Below, piece by piece: positions 35,743 to 43,872 of a DNA stretch of 64,000 nucleotides; position 1 is the stretch's first letter; each line of letters starts with the position of its first letter. The notes under the pieces are model-generated. The model had not been told where the DNA came from and did not search any database. It saw nothing but the letters and a program-made list of their open reading frames with translations. Origin of the DNA: Amorphoplanes digitatis (GTDB lineage: Bacteria > Actinomycetota > Actinomycetes > Mycobacteriales > Micromonosporaceae); NCBI RefSeq assembly GCF_014205335.1, contig NZ_JACHNH010000001.1, forward strand, positions 5,078,501-5,142,500, given 5' to 3'. Made by a program: the position numbers and the translations under genes.

Positions 35743-37029
35743 ATGAGGCAGATGCGGATACGGGGAAAGGGCCGGCACGGGCGGCGGTTCGCGATTCTGT
35801 GCCTCGGACTGATCGTCACGCTGCCGACAGGGCCGGCGACCGCCCTGCCGCCCCGGCCGACGCCCGCCGGCCACGACCACGCCGCCGCCGCGCCCTCGGC
35901 GGGCGAGCGGGCGCTGCGGCTCCAGGCGCTGCTCGGTCAGCACTCCGTGCTGGCCGCGGAGTTCATGCGCGGCAGGATCCGCGGCGACGAGAACTTCGCC
36001 CAGTCCGCGAACGCCGCGCTCGGCCGCAACACCGACGCGATGGCCCAGCTCCTCGGCGAGCTGCTCGGCGCCGCAACGGCGAAGAGGTTCGCGGAGCTGT
36101 GGCAGGAGCACGTCGTCGAGCTGTTCACCTACGCGGGCGGTCTGGCCGATCAGGACGACGCCGTGCGCGCCGAGGCGCGCGAGGAGCTGCTCGAGTACGA
36201 GCAGGACCTGGCGGGGTTCTTCGTCGGCGCCTCGCACGGGCGCCTGACCACCCGGGCCGCGAACAGCGCCATGCGGATGCACGTCGACCATCTCCTGGAC
36301 CAGGCCGACGCCTACGCGGCGCGCGACTACCCGGCGGCGGACCGCCTGTACCGGGAGTCCTACCGGCACACCTACGACCTGGGCGGGACCGTCGCCGCCG
36401 CGCTGCTCCCGGCGAAACAGGCGGCCGCGCTGCGCACGCCGATCTGGCGCCTGCGGTCCCAGCTCGGCAAGCTGCTCGCCGAACACGTCGTGCTGGTGGA
36501 GGACGTGACCAGGGCGGCCGTCACCGCCGGCCCGGACTTCTCCGCCGCGGGGCAGACGCTCAACGCCAACACCCGCGATCTCGCGTCCGCGATGGACAGC
36601 ATGTTCGGCGCGGCGGCGGCGCGCGAGTTCCAGTCGCTGTGGGCGCACCACGTCGACCAGGTCGTGGCCTACGCCGCCGCGACCGCGGCGCGGGACTCCG
36701 CCCGCCGCGAACAGGCCCGGGCGAGCCTGCACGCCGTCGAGGGCCGGCTGGCCGCGTTCCTGGAGGGCGCGACGGGCAAGCGGCTGCGCTCGACGAGCCT
36801 CACGGACGCGCTGCTGGCGCACGACCAGATGCTCCTGCGGCACGCCGAGGCCTTCGCCGCCAAGGAGTACGGCACCGCGCAGGAGATGGCGTCCGAGACC
36901 TACGACCACATGTACGAGCTGGCCCGGCTGCTGGCCGGCGCGTTCGGGGCCACCGTCGCGGCCCGGCTGCCCGTCGGCGGCGCGGCGACCGGCGACGGCG
37001 GGATGGCCGGCGTCGTGGAGAGACGCTGA
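35743..37029 (+). CDS. Exported protein with duplicated helical domain
   Basis: A 428-aa protein that I cannot name. A basic N-terminus and hydrophobic stretch (about 15-35) form a signal peptide. The mature part holds two copies of a ~165-residue all-helical domain: copy 1 (about 60-225) and copy 2 (about 235-410). Matching landmarks are LGQHSVLAAEFM / LAEHVVLVEDVT, LGRNTDAMAQLLGELLG / LNANTRDLASAMDSMFG, FAELWQEHV / FQSLWAHHV, and a late SYRHTYDLG / TYDHMYELA. Conserved His and Glu at the same place in each copy could bind a metal. It precedes the sortase gene by 1 bp. Start could be ATG 35743 or 35752. Confidence 0.75.
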   Translation: MRQMRIRGKGRHGRRFAILCLGLIVTLPTGPATALPPRPTPAGHDHAAAAPSAGERALRLQALLGQHSVLAAEFMRGRIRGDENFAQSANAALGRNTDAMAQLLGELLGAATAKRFAELWQEHVVELFTYAGGLADQDDAVRAEAREELLEYEQDLAGFFVGASHGRLTTRAANSAMRMHVDHLLDQADAYAARDYPAADRLYRESYRHTYDLGGTVAAALLPAKQAAALRTPIWRLRSQLGKLLAEHVVLVEDVTRAAVTAGPDFSAAGQTLNANTRDLASAMDSMFGAAAAREFQSLWAHHVDQVVAYAAATAARDSARREQARASLHAVEGRLAAFLEGATGKRLRSTSLTDALLAHDQMLLRHAEAFAAKEYGTAQEMASETYDHMYELARLLAGAFGATVAARLPVGGAATGDGGMAGVVERR

Positions 37030-37030
37030 G

Positions 37031-37636
37031 ATGATCGCCCGCGCCGCCCTGCTGGTCGCCCTCGCGGTGCTGCTGACAACCGGCCTGGCCCGGTCCGGTC
37101 CCCCGACCCAGGGCACGCCGGTCGCCGTCGCGCCGGTCGCCGAGCCGCCGGGCGGACCGGCCGACACGTTCCGGTCGGTGCGCACCTACCCGGCCGTCGC
37201 GGAGCCGGTCCGGCTCCGGATCCCCGCGCTCGGCGTCGACAGCACCCTGCAACGCCTCGATCGCCTCGCCGACGGCACCATCGCGGTGCCCGGCCGCCCG
37301 GACCGCGCCGGCTGGTACGCACAGGGGCCCCGCCCGGGCCAGCCCGGACCGGCGGTGGTCCTCGGTCACGTCGACTCCCGGACCGGGCCGGGTGTCTTCT
37401 TCGGCCTCGCCGGGATACGGCCCGGCGCGATGGTGCACGTCGACCGCGCCGACCGGAGCACCGTCGCCTTCCGGGTGACCGAGGTGTCGCGGGTGCCGAA
37501 GTCCCGCTTCCCGACCGACCTGGTCTACGCGCCCACCCTCGAGCCGACGCTGCGGCTGGTGACCTGCGGTGGCGGCTTCGACGAGTCGCAGAGGAGCTAC
37601 CGGGACAATGTCATCGTCTACGCGACCCCGGCCTGA
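37031..37636 (+). CDS. Class F sortase
   Basis: A 201-aa membrane-anchored transpeptidase. An N-terminal TM helix (about 4-20) leads to the sortase barrel with the catalytic triad H113 (LGHVDS), C179 (LVTCGG) and R191 (SYRDNV). Class F sortases are the actinobacterial single-gene type; they cleave an LPXTG-like signal and join proteins to peptidoglycan. No neighbouring protein shows a clear LPXTG tail, so its substrates are unknown. One base separates it from the gene before and it overlaps the next one. Confidence 0.92.
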   Translation: MIARAALLVALAVLLTTGLARSGPPTQGTPVAVAPVAEPPGGPADTFRSVRTYPAVAEPVRLRIPALGVDSTLQRLDRLADGTIAVPGRPDRAGWYAQGPRPGQPGPAVVLGHVDSRTGPGVFFGLAGIRPGAMVHVDRADRSTVAFRVTEVSRVPKSRFPTDLVYAPTLEPTLRLVTCGGGFDESQRSYRDNVIVYATPA

Positions 37637-38750
37637 CCGGCGCGCCGTGCGGGTGCCGGCGGCCCTGCTGACGATGCTCGTCGTCCTGTGCGCCGGCCCG
37701 CTACCCGCCGCCGCGGCGATCCCGCTGCCCGTCATCGCCGTGCTGCCCGGCGCCGAGCGGACCTGCCTGGTGGTCGACCTGAGCGCCGTGCCCGGCGCCG
37801 CCAGGACCGCGACGGTCACCGTCGACGGCGCCCCGCTGCGGGCCGAGCTGACGCCGGTGATCTCCGACGGCCTCGCGGTGGTGCTCGTCGTGGACGCCTC
37901 CGACGCGGGCGCGCCCGCCCTGCCCGCGTGGCTCAGCGCCGCCGCCCGCTTCGTCCTGGAGGTCCCGTCCGGCACGCGCGCCTCGGCGATCGCCGACACG
38001 TCGCCGCCGGCCCTGCTCACCCCGCCCGGGCGCGGGCCGGCGGGCGTCGTCGCGGCGCTGAGCTCGGTACGGGCGGGCGGGCGGCGCAGCACCTCGTCGG
38101 CGTTGACGCTCGCGCTGCGGCAGTTCCCGGGCGCCGCGACCGGTCCCCGCGTGGTCGTGGTCTACACGAGCTCCGCCGACGCGGGCGGGGAGAGCGCGGC
38201 GGCCCTCGCCGCCCGGCTGGTGCGTGCGGAGACGATGCTGGTCGTGGTCGGCGCCGCCGGCGACGGCGCGTACTGGGCCGACGCCGCCCGGGCCACCGGC
38301 GGATTCTTCGCGCCGGCGGGCACGCCGGTGGTGGTGCCGGCACTGGACCAGGTGGAGACCACGCTGCGGGGCCGCCATCTGGTGCGGTTCGCCACCCCTG
38401 CGGACCGGCCGGCCCGGGTGTCCGTCCGGATCGACACCGGCGGCCTCAGCCTGACCGGCGGCGCCGTCGTGCCCGCGGATCCCGTGCTCCCGCCGGGCCC
38501 GCCGCCCGGCACCGCGACCGGCGCACGCTGGTGGCCGATCGCCGGCTTCGTGGCGCTGCTGGCCGTCGCCCTGATCATGTCGGACCGGTCCCGGCGCCGC
38601 CGTGGCGGCCCGCCGAGCGCCGCCGTCGAGGACGGGCAGGTCGCCGGGGAGCCGGTGCGGGCCGTGGGGATGTCCCCGGCCGCCCGGGGCCGCGCACCCG
38701 TGCCGCCGCCGGCCGCCGCGCACCAGGAGCCGCCGGAGACCACGCCGTGA
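37608..38750 (+). CDS. Exported VWA-like membrane protein
   Basis: A 380-aa protein. ATG 37608, 11 bases after GAGGAG and overlapping the sortase by 29 bp, is preferred; GTG 37647 is an alternative and gives the same signal peptide. A signal peptide is followed by an extracytoplasmic region with a von Willebrand A-like core (about 65-250: VVLVVDASDAG with an incomplete metal site, later VVVVYTSSADAGG), a Pro-rich stretch and a C-terminal TM helix (about 303-322) with a basic cytoplasmic tail of about 55 residues. There is no LPXTG. Its place behind a sortase suggests surface adhesion or assembly. Confidence 0.78.
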   Translation: MSSSTRPRPDRRAVRVPAALLTMLVVLCAGPLPAAAAIPLPVIAVLPGAERTCLVVDLSAVPGAARTATVTVDGAPLRAELTPVISDGLAVVLVVDASDAGAPALPAWLSAAARFVLEVPSGTRASAIADTSPPALLTPPGRGPAGVVAALSSVRAGGRRSTSSALTLALRQFPGAATGPRVVVVYTSSADAGGESAAALAARLVRAETMLVVVGAAGDGAYWADAARATGGFFAPAGTPVVVPALDQVETTLRGRHLVRFATPADRPARVSVRIDTGGLSLTGGAVVPADPVLPPGPPPGTATGARWWPIAGFVALLAVALIMSDRSRRRRGGPPSAAVEDGQVAGEPVRAVGMSPAARGRAPVPPPAAAHQEPPETTP

Positions 38751-38829
38751 GCCCGCGTACCGCGCGCCGGTTTGACGGCCCGGCCGGCGGCACACGAGGC
38801 TGTCCGTACCGACCCGAGAGGAGCACGCC

Positions 38830-39354
38830 ATGCCACAGCCGGAGGGCGCCGAGCTCGACGCCGTACGCGAGCGTCGGGCGGCACTGCGCGAGGCCTACCT
38901 GCGTGCGCCGGCCGACCGGCCGGCGACCACCGGGCGGGGCATCCACCACGCCGCGCTGATCTGCCGCGACGTGGAGGCCACCATCCGCTTCTACCAGGAC
39001 GTGATCGGTTTCCCGCTGGTGGAGCTGGTGGAGAACCGCGACTACGCCGGCTCCAGCCACTTCTTCTTCGACGTCGGCAACCGCACCCTGCTCGGCTTCT
39101 TCGACTTCCCCGGCCACGACCACCCGGACTTCCAGGAGACGATCGGCGGGGTGCAGCACATCGCGCTGTCGGTGAGCCCGGAGCAGTTCGCGGCCGCCAA
39201 GGAGCGCTTCGACGCCGCCGGGATCAAGTACCTCGGCCCGGACCGGGGCGTGGACGACAGCCTCTACGTCCGCGACCCCAACGGCGTCGGCATCGAGCTG
39301 TACCGCGAGGAGCTGGGAGTCTTCGAGGGCACGACCCTCGTCGCCGGATCCTGA
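38830..39354 (+). CDS. VOC/glyoxalase-family protein
   Basis: A 174-aa protein starting behind GAGAGGAGCACGCC. A helical N-terminus of about 35 residues precedes a single VOC domain with two beta-alpha-beta-beta-beta modules: GIHHAALICRDVEATIRFYQ and GVQHIALSVSPEQF, and a closing RDPNGVGIELY. H40, H113-type and late E (IELY) are positioned as metal ligands. Members include glyoxalases, dioxygenases and resistance proteins; the substrate cannot be deduced. Monocistronic. Confidence 0.85.
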   Translation: MPQPEGAELDAVRERRAALREAYLRAPADRPATTGRGIHHAALICRDVEATIRFYQDVIGFPLVELVENRDYAGSSHFFFDVGNRTLLGFFDFPGHDHPDFQETIGGVQHIALSVSPEQFAAAKERFDAAGIKYLGPDRGVDDSLYVRDPNGVGIELYREELGVFEGTTLVAGS

Positions 39355-39486
39355 CCGCCGCGGCGACCGAGTCACCGTGATCGATCGGCGGCAATGCCCC
39401 GTTTATCGAAAAATGCGCAAACGCTAATTTCGCTCAACGGGTTTCCATGACCCACCTCGTCACCGCATGCTGATCGAGGGGTCACG

Positions 39487-41211
39487 ATGAGTGAAGAATT
39501 CCTGCCAAGGCATGTACGGACCGAGATCGACAGTCCGATCCGGGAGTCTCGCCTGCTGGGCGTGGGGGAACTGGCCCAGATCGTGACCAGCTCCGACCTC
39601 GCCATGGCGGGCGCCGCCCAGCTCGCGCTGCGGCGCCTCGCCGAGGACGACAGCCGCGCCGTCGCCGCCGCCGCCGCGACGGTGCTCGGGCGCACGGCGG
39701 TCCGCCTCAACCCCGACCGCGTGGACTTCGGCGAGGTGGCGGCCGGCACGCCGCACCTGGTCGCCGACGTCATCGTCGAGGGCCCGCCGCTCGCCTTCGC
39801 CACCGCGACCGTCACCGCCGCCGGCCCCGGCCTGCGCGCCGCGCTGACGGGCCGCCACCTGCGCATCCTGTGGCAGCCCCGCTCGGACTGGCTGGACGGG
39901 TCGATCACGGTGCACGGCTCGGCCGGCTGGGCCGAGGTACGCGTCACCGGCCAGGTCGCGCAGTCGGAGCCCGCGTTCCAGGCCGCCCTCGAGGCCCAGC
40001 TTCAGGCGGAGGCCGGGGTCGGCGGCGGTAACGCGGCGCGCGTGACCGTGCTCCCCGCGCCGCCGGTGCGCCGGCGTGCCGGCGCCGCGGTGGTCATCGC
40101 CGGGCTGACCACCCTCGCCCTGCTCGGCGGCGCGGGCGTCGCGATGGCGCTGACCAACGGCGCGCAGCGCGAGCTGCCGACGGTCGCCGCGCCCGCCACC
40201 CCGGTCACGGCGGCGCCGGCGCCGCTGTCCGCGGAGGTCGACGGCCGGGGTACGGCCGCACCCGCGCCGACCGCCCTCGCGCGGGTGCCGCTCGCACTGC
40301 GCGCGGCGAGCACCAGCCGGCCGACCGCGGTCGCCACCATCCGGGTGGGCAACGAGCCCGAGGGCGTCGCGGTCTCCCCGGACGGCCGGACGGTGTACGT
40401 GGCGAACCAGAGCTCCCGGATCCTGTCCGTCGTGGACGCCGCCACCCGGCGGGTGACCGCGGTGACCCTGCGCCACACGCCCCGGTTCGTCACCACCTCC
40501 CGCGACGGCAAGCTCGTCTTCGTGTCGATGTACGAGAAGGACATGTCCGGCAGCGGGGTGGCCGTGGTCGACGCCGCCGGCCGCCGGGTGCTGCGCTACA
40601 TCGCCACCGGCGTGCAGCCGTTCACCCTGGCCGTCTGCCCGGAGGACCGGCTCTGGGTGCCGATCCACGGCAAGGGCCGGGTGGAGATCTACGCCACCGC
40701 CGACCAGCGCCCGGACGGCCAGGTGATCGTGCCGCCCAACCCGCACGCGGTGGCCTTCTCCGCGAGCCAGCGGCGGGCGTTCACCGCCAACCACGAGTCG
40801 AACGCGGTCACGATCATCGACATGCGCACCGACCGGGTGCTCCGGTCCGTACCGGTGAGCCGTTCGCCGCACAGCGTCGCCGTGTCGCCGGACGGCGGCA
40901 CCGTGCTGGTCGCGGGCTACGAGGCGGACACCGCGGACCTGATCGACGCGAAGACGATGCGGCGCACGGGGCCGTTCCGGGTCGGCAAGCAGCCGCAGAG
41001 CGTGGCCTTCGCCGGCGACGGCAAGCACGCGTACGTGGTCAACGAGGGCGACAACACGGTGTCCGTCCTGAACGGACGCACCGGCGCGGTGACGGCGACG
41101 GTCAAGGTCGGCCGCAGCCCGCGTACGGTCGCGGTCTCGCCCGACGGGCGCCTGGCCTACGTGACGAACGGCGGCGACGACACCATCTCGGTGCTGCGGA
41201 TCGGCGAGTGA
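39487..41211 (+). CDS. Membrane-anchored YVTN beta-propeller protein
   Basis: A 574-aa protein. The N-terminal ~195 residues are predicted cytoplasmic: a short helical part and an Ig/ASPM-like beta domain (RVDFGEVAAGTPHLV). A single TM helix (about 198-220) and an Ala/Pro linker lead to a seven-bladed YVTN/SMP-30-like propeller (about 280-574) built from about 42-residue units, each with an EGVAVSPDGRTVYVAN-type strand. Such propellers bind ligands or partners at the cell surface. SD GAGGGGTCACG precedes ATG 39487. The split cytoplasm/outside layout suggests a link between an internal scaffold and an extracellular binder; the function is unknown. Confidence 0.82.
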   Translation: MSEEFLPRHVRTEIDSPIRESRLLGVGELAQIVTSSDLAMAGAAQLALRRLAEDDSRAVAAAAATVLGRTAVRLNPDRVDFGEVAAGTPHLVADVIVEGPPLAFATATVTAAGPGLRAALTGRHLRILWQPRSDWLDGSITVHGSAGWAEVRVTGQVAQSEPAFQAALEAQLQAEAGVGGGNAARVTVLPAPPVRRRAGAAVVIAGLTTLALLGGAGVAMALTNGAQRELPTVAAPATPVTAAPAPLSAEVDGRGTAAPAPTALARVPLALRAASTSRPTAVATIRVGNEPEGVAVSPDGRTVYVANQSSRILSVVDAATRRVTAVTLRHTPRFVTTSRDGKLVFVSMYEKDMSGSGVAVVDAAGRRVLRYIATGVQPFTLAVCPEDRLWVPIHGKGRVEIYATADQRPDGQVIVPPNPHAVAFSASQRRAFTANHESNAVTIIDMRTDRVLRSVPVSRSPHSVAVSPDGGTVLVAGYEADTADLIDAKTMRRTGPFRVGKQPQSVAFAGDGKHAYVVNEGDNTVSVLNGRTGAVTATVKVGRSPRTVAVSPDGRLAYVTNGGDDTISVLRIGE

Positions 41212-41270
41212 GCCTTTTTCAACGTGGCCCGGGCGGCAGCTCCCGGCGGCGGTCGACGACTCAGATACCT

Positions 41271-41285
41271 CTGGCCCGAGGCCAG
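41271..41285 (+). terminator. Candidate terminator hairpin
   Basis: CTGGCC (41271-41276), loop CGA, GGCCAG (41280-41285), 60 bp past the YVTN gene and before the next gene. The stem is short but tight. Confidence 0.4.
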
Positions 41286-41402
41286 GTGGAAAATTGCTCA
41301 TTGATGCGCCCCCGGAGCGGGGTCGCGGCGGGGCGCGAGCCCACCTATCATCTGATTGTGATCGGTCGATCCACGAAACGTAACGACGGTCGGTGAGCGC
41401 AG

Positions 41403-42569
41403 ATGACCGCCGCGGGTTCGATCGCGCTGGCGATCACCGTGTTCGGCGCCTTCTGCTACGCGACCGCGGCGATACTTCAGGCCGTCGCCGCCCGGCGCAC
41501 CACCAGCACGATGAAGGCCATGGGCCACCCGTTCTACCTGGCGGGCATCGGCTTCGACATGATGGCCTGGATCGGCTCGATCATCGCCCTGCGTGAGCTG
41601 GCGGTCTACGTCGTCGAGTCCATCCTGGCCGGTTCGCTCGCGGTGACCGTGGTGGCCGCGCGGTTCATCCTGAAGTCGCGGATGCGCGGCCGGGACGTCG
41701 CCGCCGTGGTGGCCTCCCTCGCCGCGCTGACGGTGCTCGCCCTGTCGGCCGGTGAGCAGCACGACGTGGTGGCGACCACCGGGCTGCGGGTGGCGTTCTG
41801 CGCCGCCGCGGTCGGCGCGGCGCTGATCGGCTGGGGCGCGACCAGGACCGGCTCGGCGGGGCTGTGCGCGGCGGTCGGCGGGCTGTGCCTCGGCGGCGCG
41901 GCGCTGACCGGCCGCGCCCTGCCCGCGGCGCCGATGGACATCGTGACCGACCCGCTCCTGGCGGCCCTGCTGATGTTCGCCGTGACCGGCATGATGATGT
42001 ACGCGCACGCGCTGGGCATCGGCCAGGTGGGCCCGGTGACGGCGGTGCACTGGACCGCCGAGGTGGTCGCGCCGTCGGCCGTCGCGCTGCTCCTGCTCGG
42101 CGACGCCATCCGCCCCGGCTGGCAGATCCCGGCCCTGGTCGCCGGGCTGGTCACCGTCGCCGCGGCCGTCCTGCTGGCCACCGCGCCGGCGACCAGCGCG
42201 ACCCACGAGCCGCAGGCCACGCCCGAACTGCCGGCGGCACCGGCACCGGCACCGGCGGCCGCCGCACCGGCCCGGCCCGCGCCGCAGCGCGGCCGCGAGC
42301 GGGTCATCTGGTGGGGCCCGCCGCCGATCTGGATACCCGCGGCCCGGACCCCCGCGGCCCTGGCGGCGCCGCCGGTCCGCGAGCTCGGCTGGAGCCCGCC
42401 GAGCACGCAGCCGCCCTGGGCCGAGCCCCGGCGGCCCGACGCCGACCGGGACGAGGTCCCGTTGCCGGAGCTCGTGATGCCGCGCCGGCCGGCGCCCGAG
42501 GCGGCCGGCGCCCCGCCACCGGGGCCCGCGCCGGCCGGGAGGCGGCCCGCGCCCTGGCACGACCTCTGA
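41403..42569 (+). CDS. DMT-superfamily-like membrane protein with Pro/Ala-rich tail
   Basis: A 388-aa protein. Residues 1-262 hold about nine TM helices, with a helix-hairpin layout like DMT/EamA-type transporters and the QAVAARRT loop after TM1 often seen in actinobacterial members. The last ~125 residues form a low-complexity Pro/Ala/Arg-rich cytoplasmic tail that ordinary DMT carriers lack. It may carry a small metabolite or act as a membrane scaffold; the substrate is unknown. It follows the YVTN gene after 191 bp and a hairpin, so it is probably its own unit. Confidence 0.72.
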   Translation: MTAAGSIALAITVFGAFCYATAAILQAVAARRTTSTMKAMGHPFYLAGIGFDMMAWIGSIIALRELAVYVVESILAGSLAVTVVAARFILKSRMRGRDVAAVVASLAALTVLALSAGEQHDVVATTGLRVAFCAAAVGAALIGWGATRTGSAGLCAAVGGLCLGGAALTGRALPAAPMDIVTDPLLAALLMFAVTGMMMYAHALGIGQVGPVTAVHWTAEVVAPSAVALLLLGDAIRPGWQIPALVAGLVTVAAAVLLATAPATSATHEPQATPELPAAPAPAPAAAAPARPAPQRGRERVIWWGPPPIWIPAARTPAALAAPPVRELGWSPPSTQPPWAEPRRPDADRDEVPLPELVMPRRPAPEAAGAPPPGPAPAGRRPAPWHDL

Positions 42570-42575
42570 CGGAAC

Positions 42576-42604
42576 CGGGCCGCACCCCTGGGGGACGCGG
42601 CCCG
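42576..42604. terminator. Bidirectional terminator hairpin
   Basis: CGGGCCGC (42576-42583) and GCGGCCCG (42597-42604), an 8-bp perfect stem whose loop contains a further CCCC/GGGG pairing. It lies between the convergent DMT-like gene and small secreted protein. Confidence 0.6.
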
Positions 42605-42619
42605 TGAGTCAGCCCGGAA

Positions 42620-43042
42620 TCAGGACTTGGTCATGCTGCTGCAGTACCAGCCGCCGTTGATGACGCCGTCGTGGTAGCGGGCCGCACAAATGCGCACTTC
42701 GAGGTTCTCGGTGACGTCGTAGTTGCAGGTCGTGACCTCGGAGCCGGCGGTGCCGGTCGTGGTGGTGTCGACGCAGTGGTCGCGCAGGTCCCGCCAGACC
42801 TTGCCGTCACAGGCGACGTTGGCGCAGGCCAGGTGCTGGAGCACGGCGTGCACCGAGTGGTCGTCGGCGGACCTGTCGTAGACCGTCAGTTCGTCACCGT
42901 AGGTGAAGAACATCGAGAAGCCCCAGCTCTTGTCGACGCTCACGTCGTCGCCGCTCGCGGAGGCGGAACCCTGCGCACCGACGACCATGATCGCGCTCGC
43001 CGCCAGGGCCACACCGGCCTGTATCCATCTCATGCGCTTCAT
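42620..43042 (-). CDS. Small secreted protein, unknown
   Basis: A 140-aa protein from ATG 43042 (AAGGGA seven bases before). A signal peptide (about 1-30, ending ASA) precedes a ~110-residue mature part with six cysteines (ACANVAC, DHC, TTCNY, RICAARY, WYCSS), probably three disulfides. I do not recognise the family. It lies downstream of the polysaccharide cluster but behind a hairpin and a 128-bp gap, so it is probably transcribed on its own. Confidence 0.75.
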   Translation of the reverse strand: MKRMRWIQAGVALAASAIMVVGAQGSASASGDDVSVDKSWGFSMFFTYGDELTVYDRSADDHSVHAVLQHLACANVACDGKVWRDLRDHCVDTTTTGTAGSEVTTCNYDVTENLEVRICAARYHDGVINGGWYCSSMTKS

Positions 43043-43141
43043 CAGCAAGTCCCTTCGTGCCGGTGTCCATCACCTGCCCTCACTTGGTATCGGCGGTCGC
43101 GATTGACCGACAGCCCGATCAATCAATTCCGGACAACGAGC

Positions 43142-43163
43142 GGGCCCGGCCGGAGCCGGGCCC
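43142..43163 (-). terminator. Terminator hairpin of the polysaccharide operon
   Basis: GGGCCCGGC (43142-43150), loop CGGA, GCCGGGCCC (43155-43163): a 9-bp perfect GC stem starting 8 bp past the last gene of the cluster. Confidence 0.65.
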
Positions 43164-43170
43164 ACCCGTT

Positions 43171-43872
43171 TCACACCCGGGACAGTGCCCGGTCGCTCAC
43201 CACGCACTGCATGCCGAACTGCCGCGCCCGGCGCATCGCGAAGTCCGTCAGACCCGGCGTGTCCGCGTAGTCCAGCGCGTACAGGTCCAGCTCCAGTTGG
43301 AGGAGCTGCTCGGCGATCTGCGCGTGGAACTCCAGCACGTCCGCCGGCCACGGCGCGTAGCCCTCCTCGGTCCAGCGGGCCGAGAACGACTCGAACACCA
43401 CGCCGTCGACCAGCTCGGCCAGCTGGGGCAGCATGCCGAAGCCCCGGTTCGCCAGCAGATAGCCCGGCTTGGCCTCGGTGCGGATCGCCGCGACCAGCGT
43501 CAGCAGGTGCGGGATGTCCTCCGGCCAGGTCAGCTCGACGTTGAGGGTGTCCATGAACAGCCCGGCGAACCCGGCCGCCATCGCGTCCTTGGCCTGGCCG
43601 ACCACGTGCTCCACCCACAGGGGGTGGCCGACCTCCACGAACGCGCCGCCCCAGTCCGGGTTGCGCTCCTTGCGCTGCCACGGCGCGGGCGGACCCTGGT
43701 CCTCCGAGAGCGTCAGGTAGCCGAGGGTCTGCACGCCCTTGTCAGCCAGCAGGGCAAGCTCCTGCGGGCTGTAGAAGTCCGGCTGGAGCACCACCCGCGG
43801 GTACGTCGCCAGCTCCTCCAGGTGGCCGTCGCCGTAGTAGAAGCAGATCGGCGGCCGGGTCACGACGGCCAT
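43171..43872 (-). CDS. PelA-hydrolase/GH114-like protein, cytoplasmic
   Basis: A 233-aa TIM-barrel-type protein without a signal peptide. It matches the pattern of the PelA N-terminal hydrolase / GH114 family: YGDGHLEEL start, LGYLTLSE, GFAGLFMDTLN (likely catalytic Asp), NRGFGMLPQL and GVVFESFSARW (likely catalytic Glu). Family members cut alpha-1,4-galactosamine polymers. Lack of an export signal is odd for a matrix glycosidase; it may act on lipid-linked or misrouted glycan inside, or be exported otherwise. Last gene of the cluster; overlaps the epimerase gene by 13 bp. Confidence 0.78.
   Translation of the reverse strand: MAVVTRPPICFYYGDGHLEELATYPRVVLQPDFYSPQELALLADKGVQTLGYLTLSEDQGPPAPWQRKERNPDWGGAFVEVGHPLWVEHVVGQAKDAMAAGFAGLFMDTLNVELTWPEDIPHLLTLVAAIRTEAKPGYLLANRGFGMLPQLAELVDGVVFESFSARWTEEGYAPWPADVLEFHAQIAEQLLQLELDLYALDYADTPGLTDFAMRRARQFGMQCVVSDRALSRV

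Noticed and set aside
39340..39367. Hairpin GTCGCCG/CGGCGAC at the end of the VOC gene
   Set aside because: Seven-bp stem with a 14-base loop overlapping the stop codon; too weak to call as a terminator.
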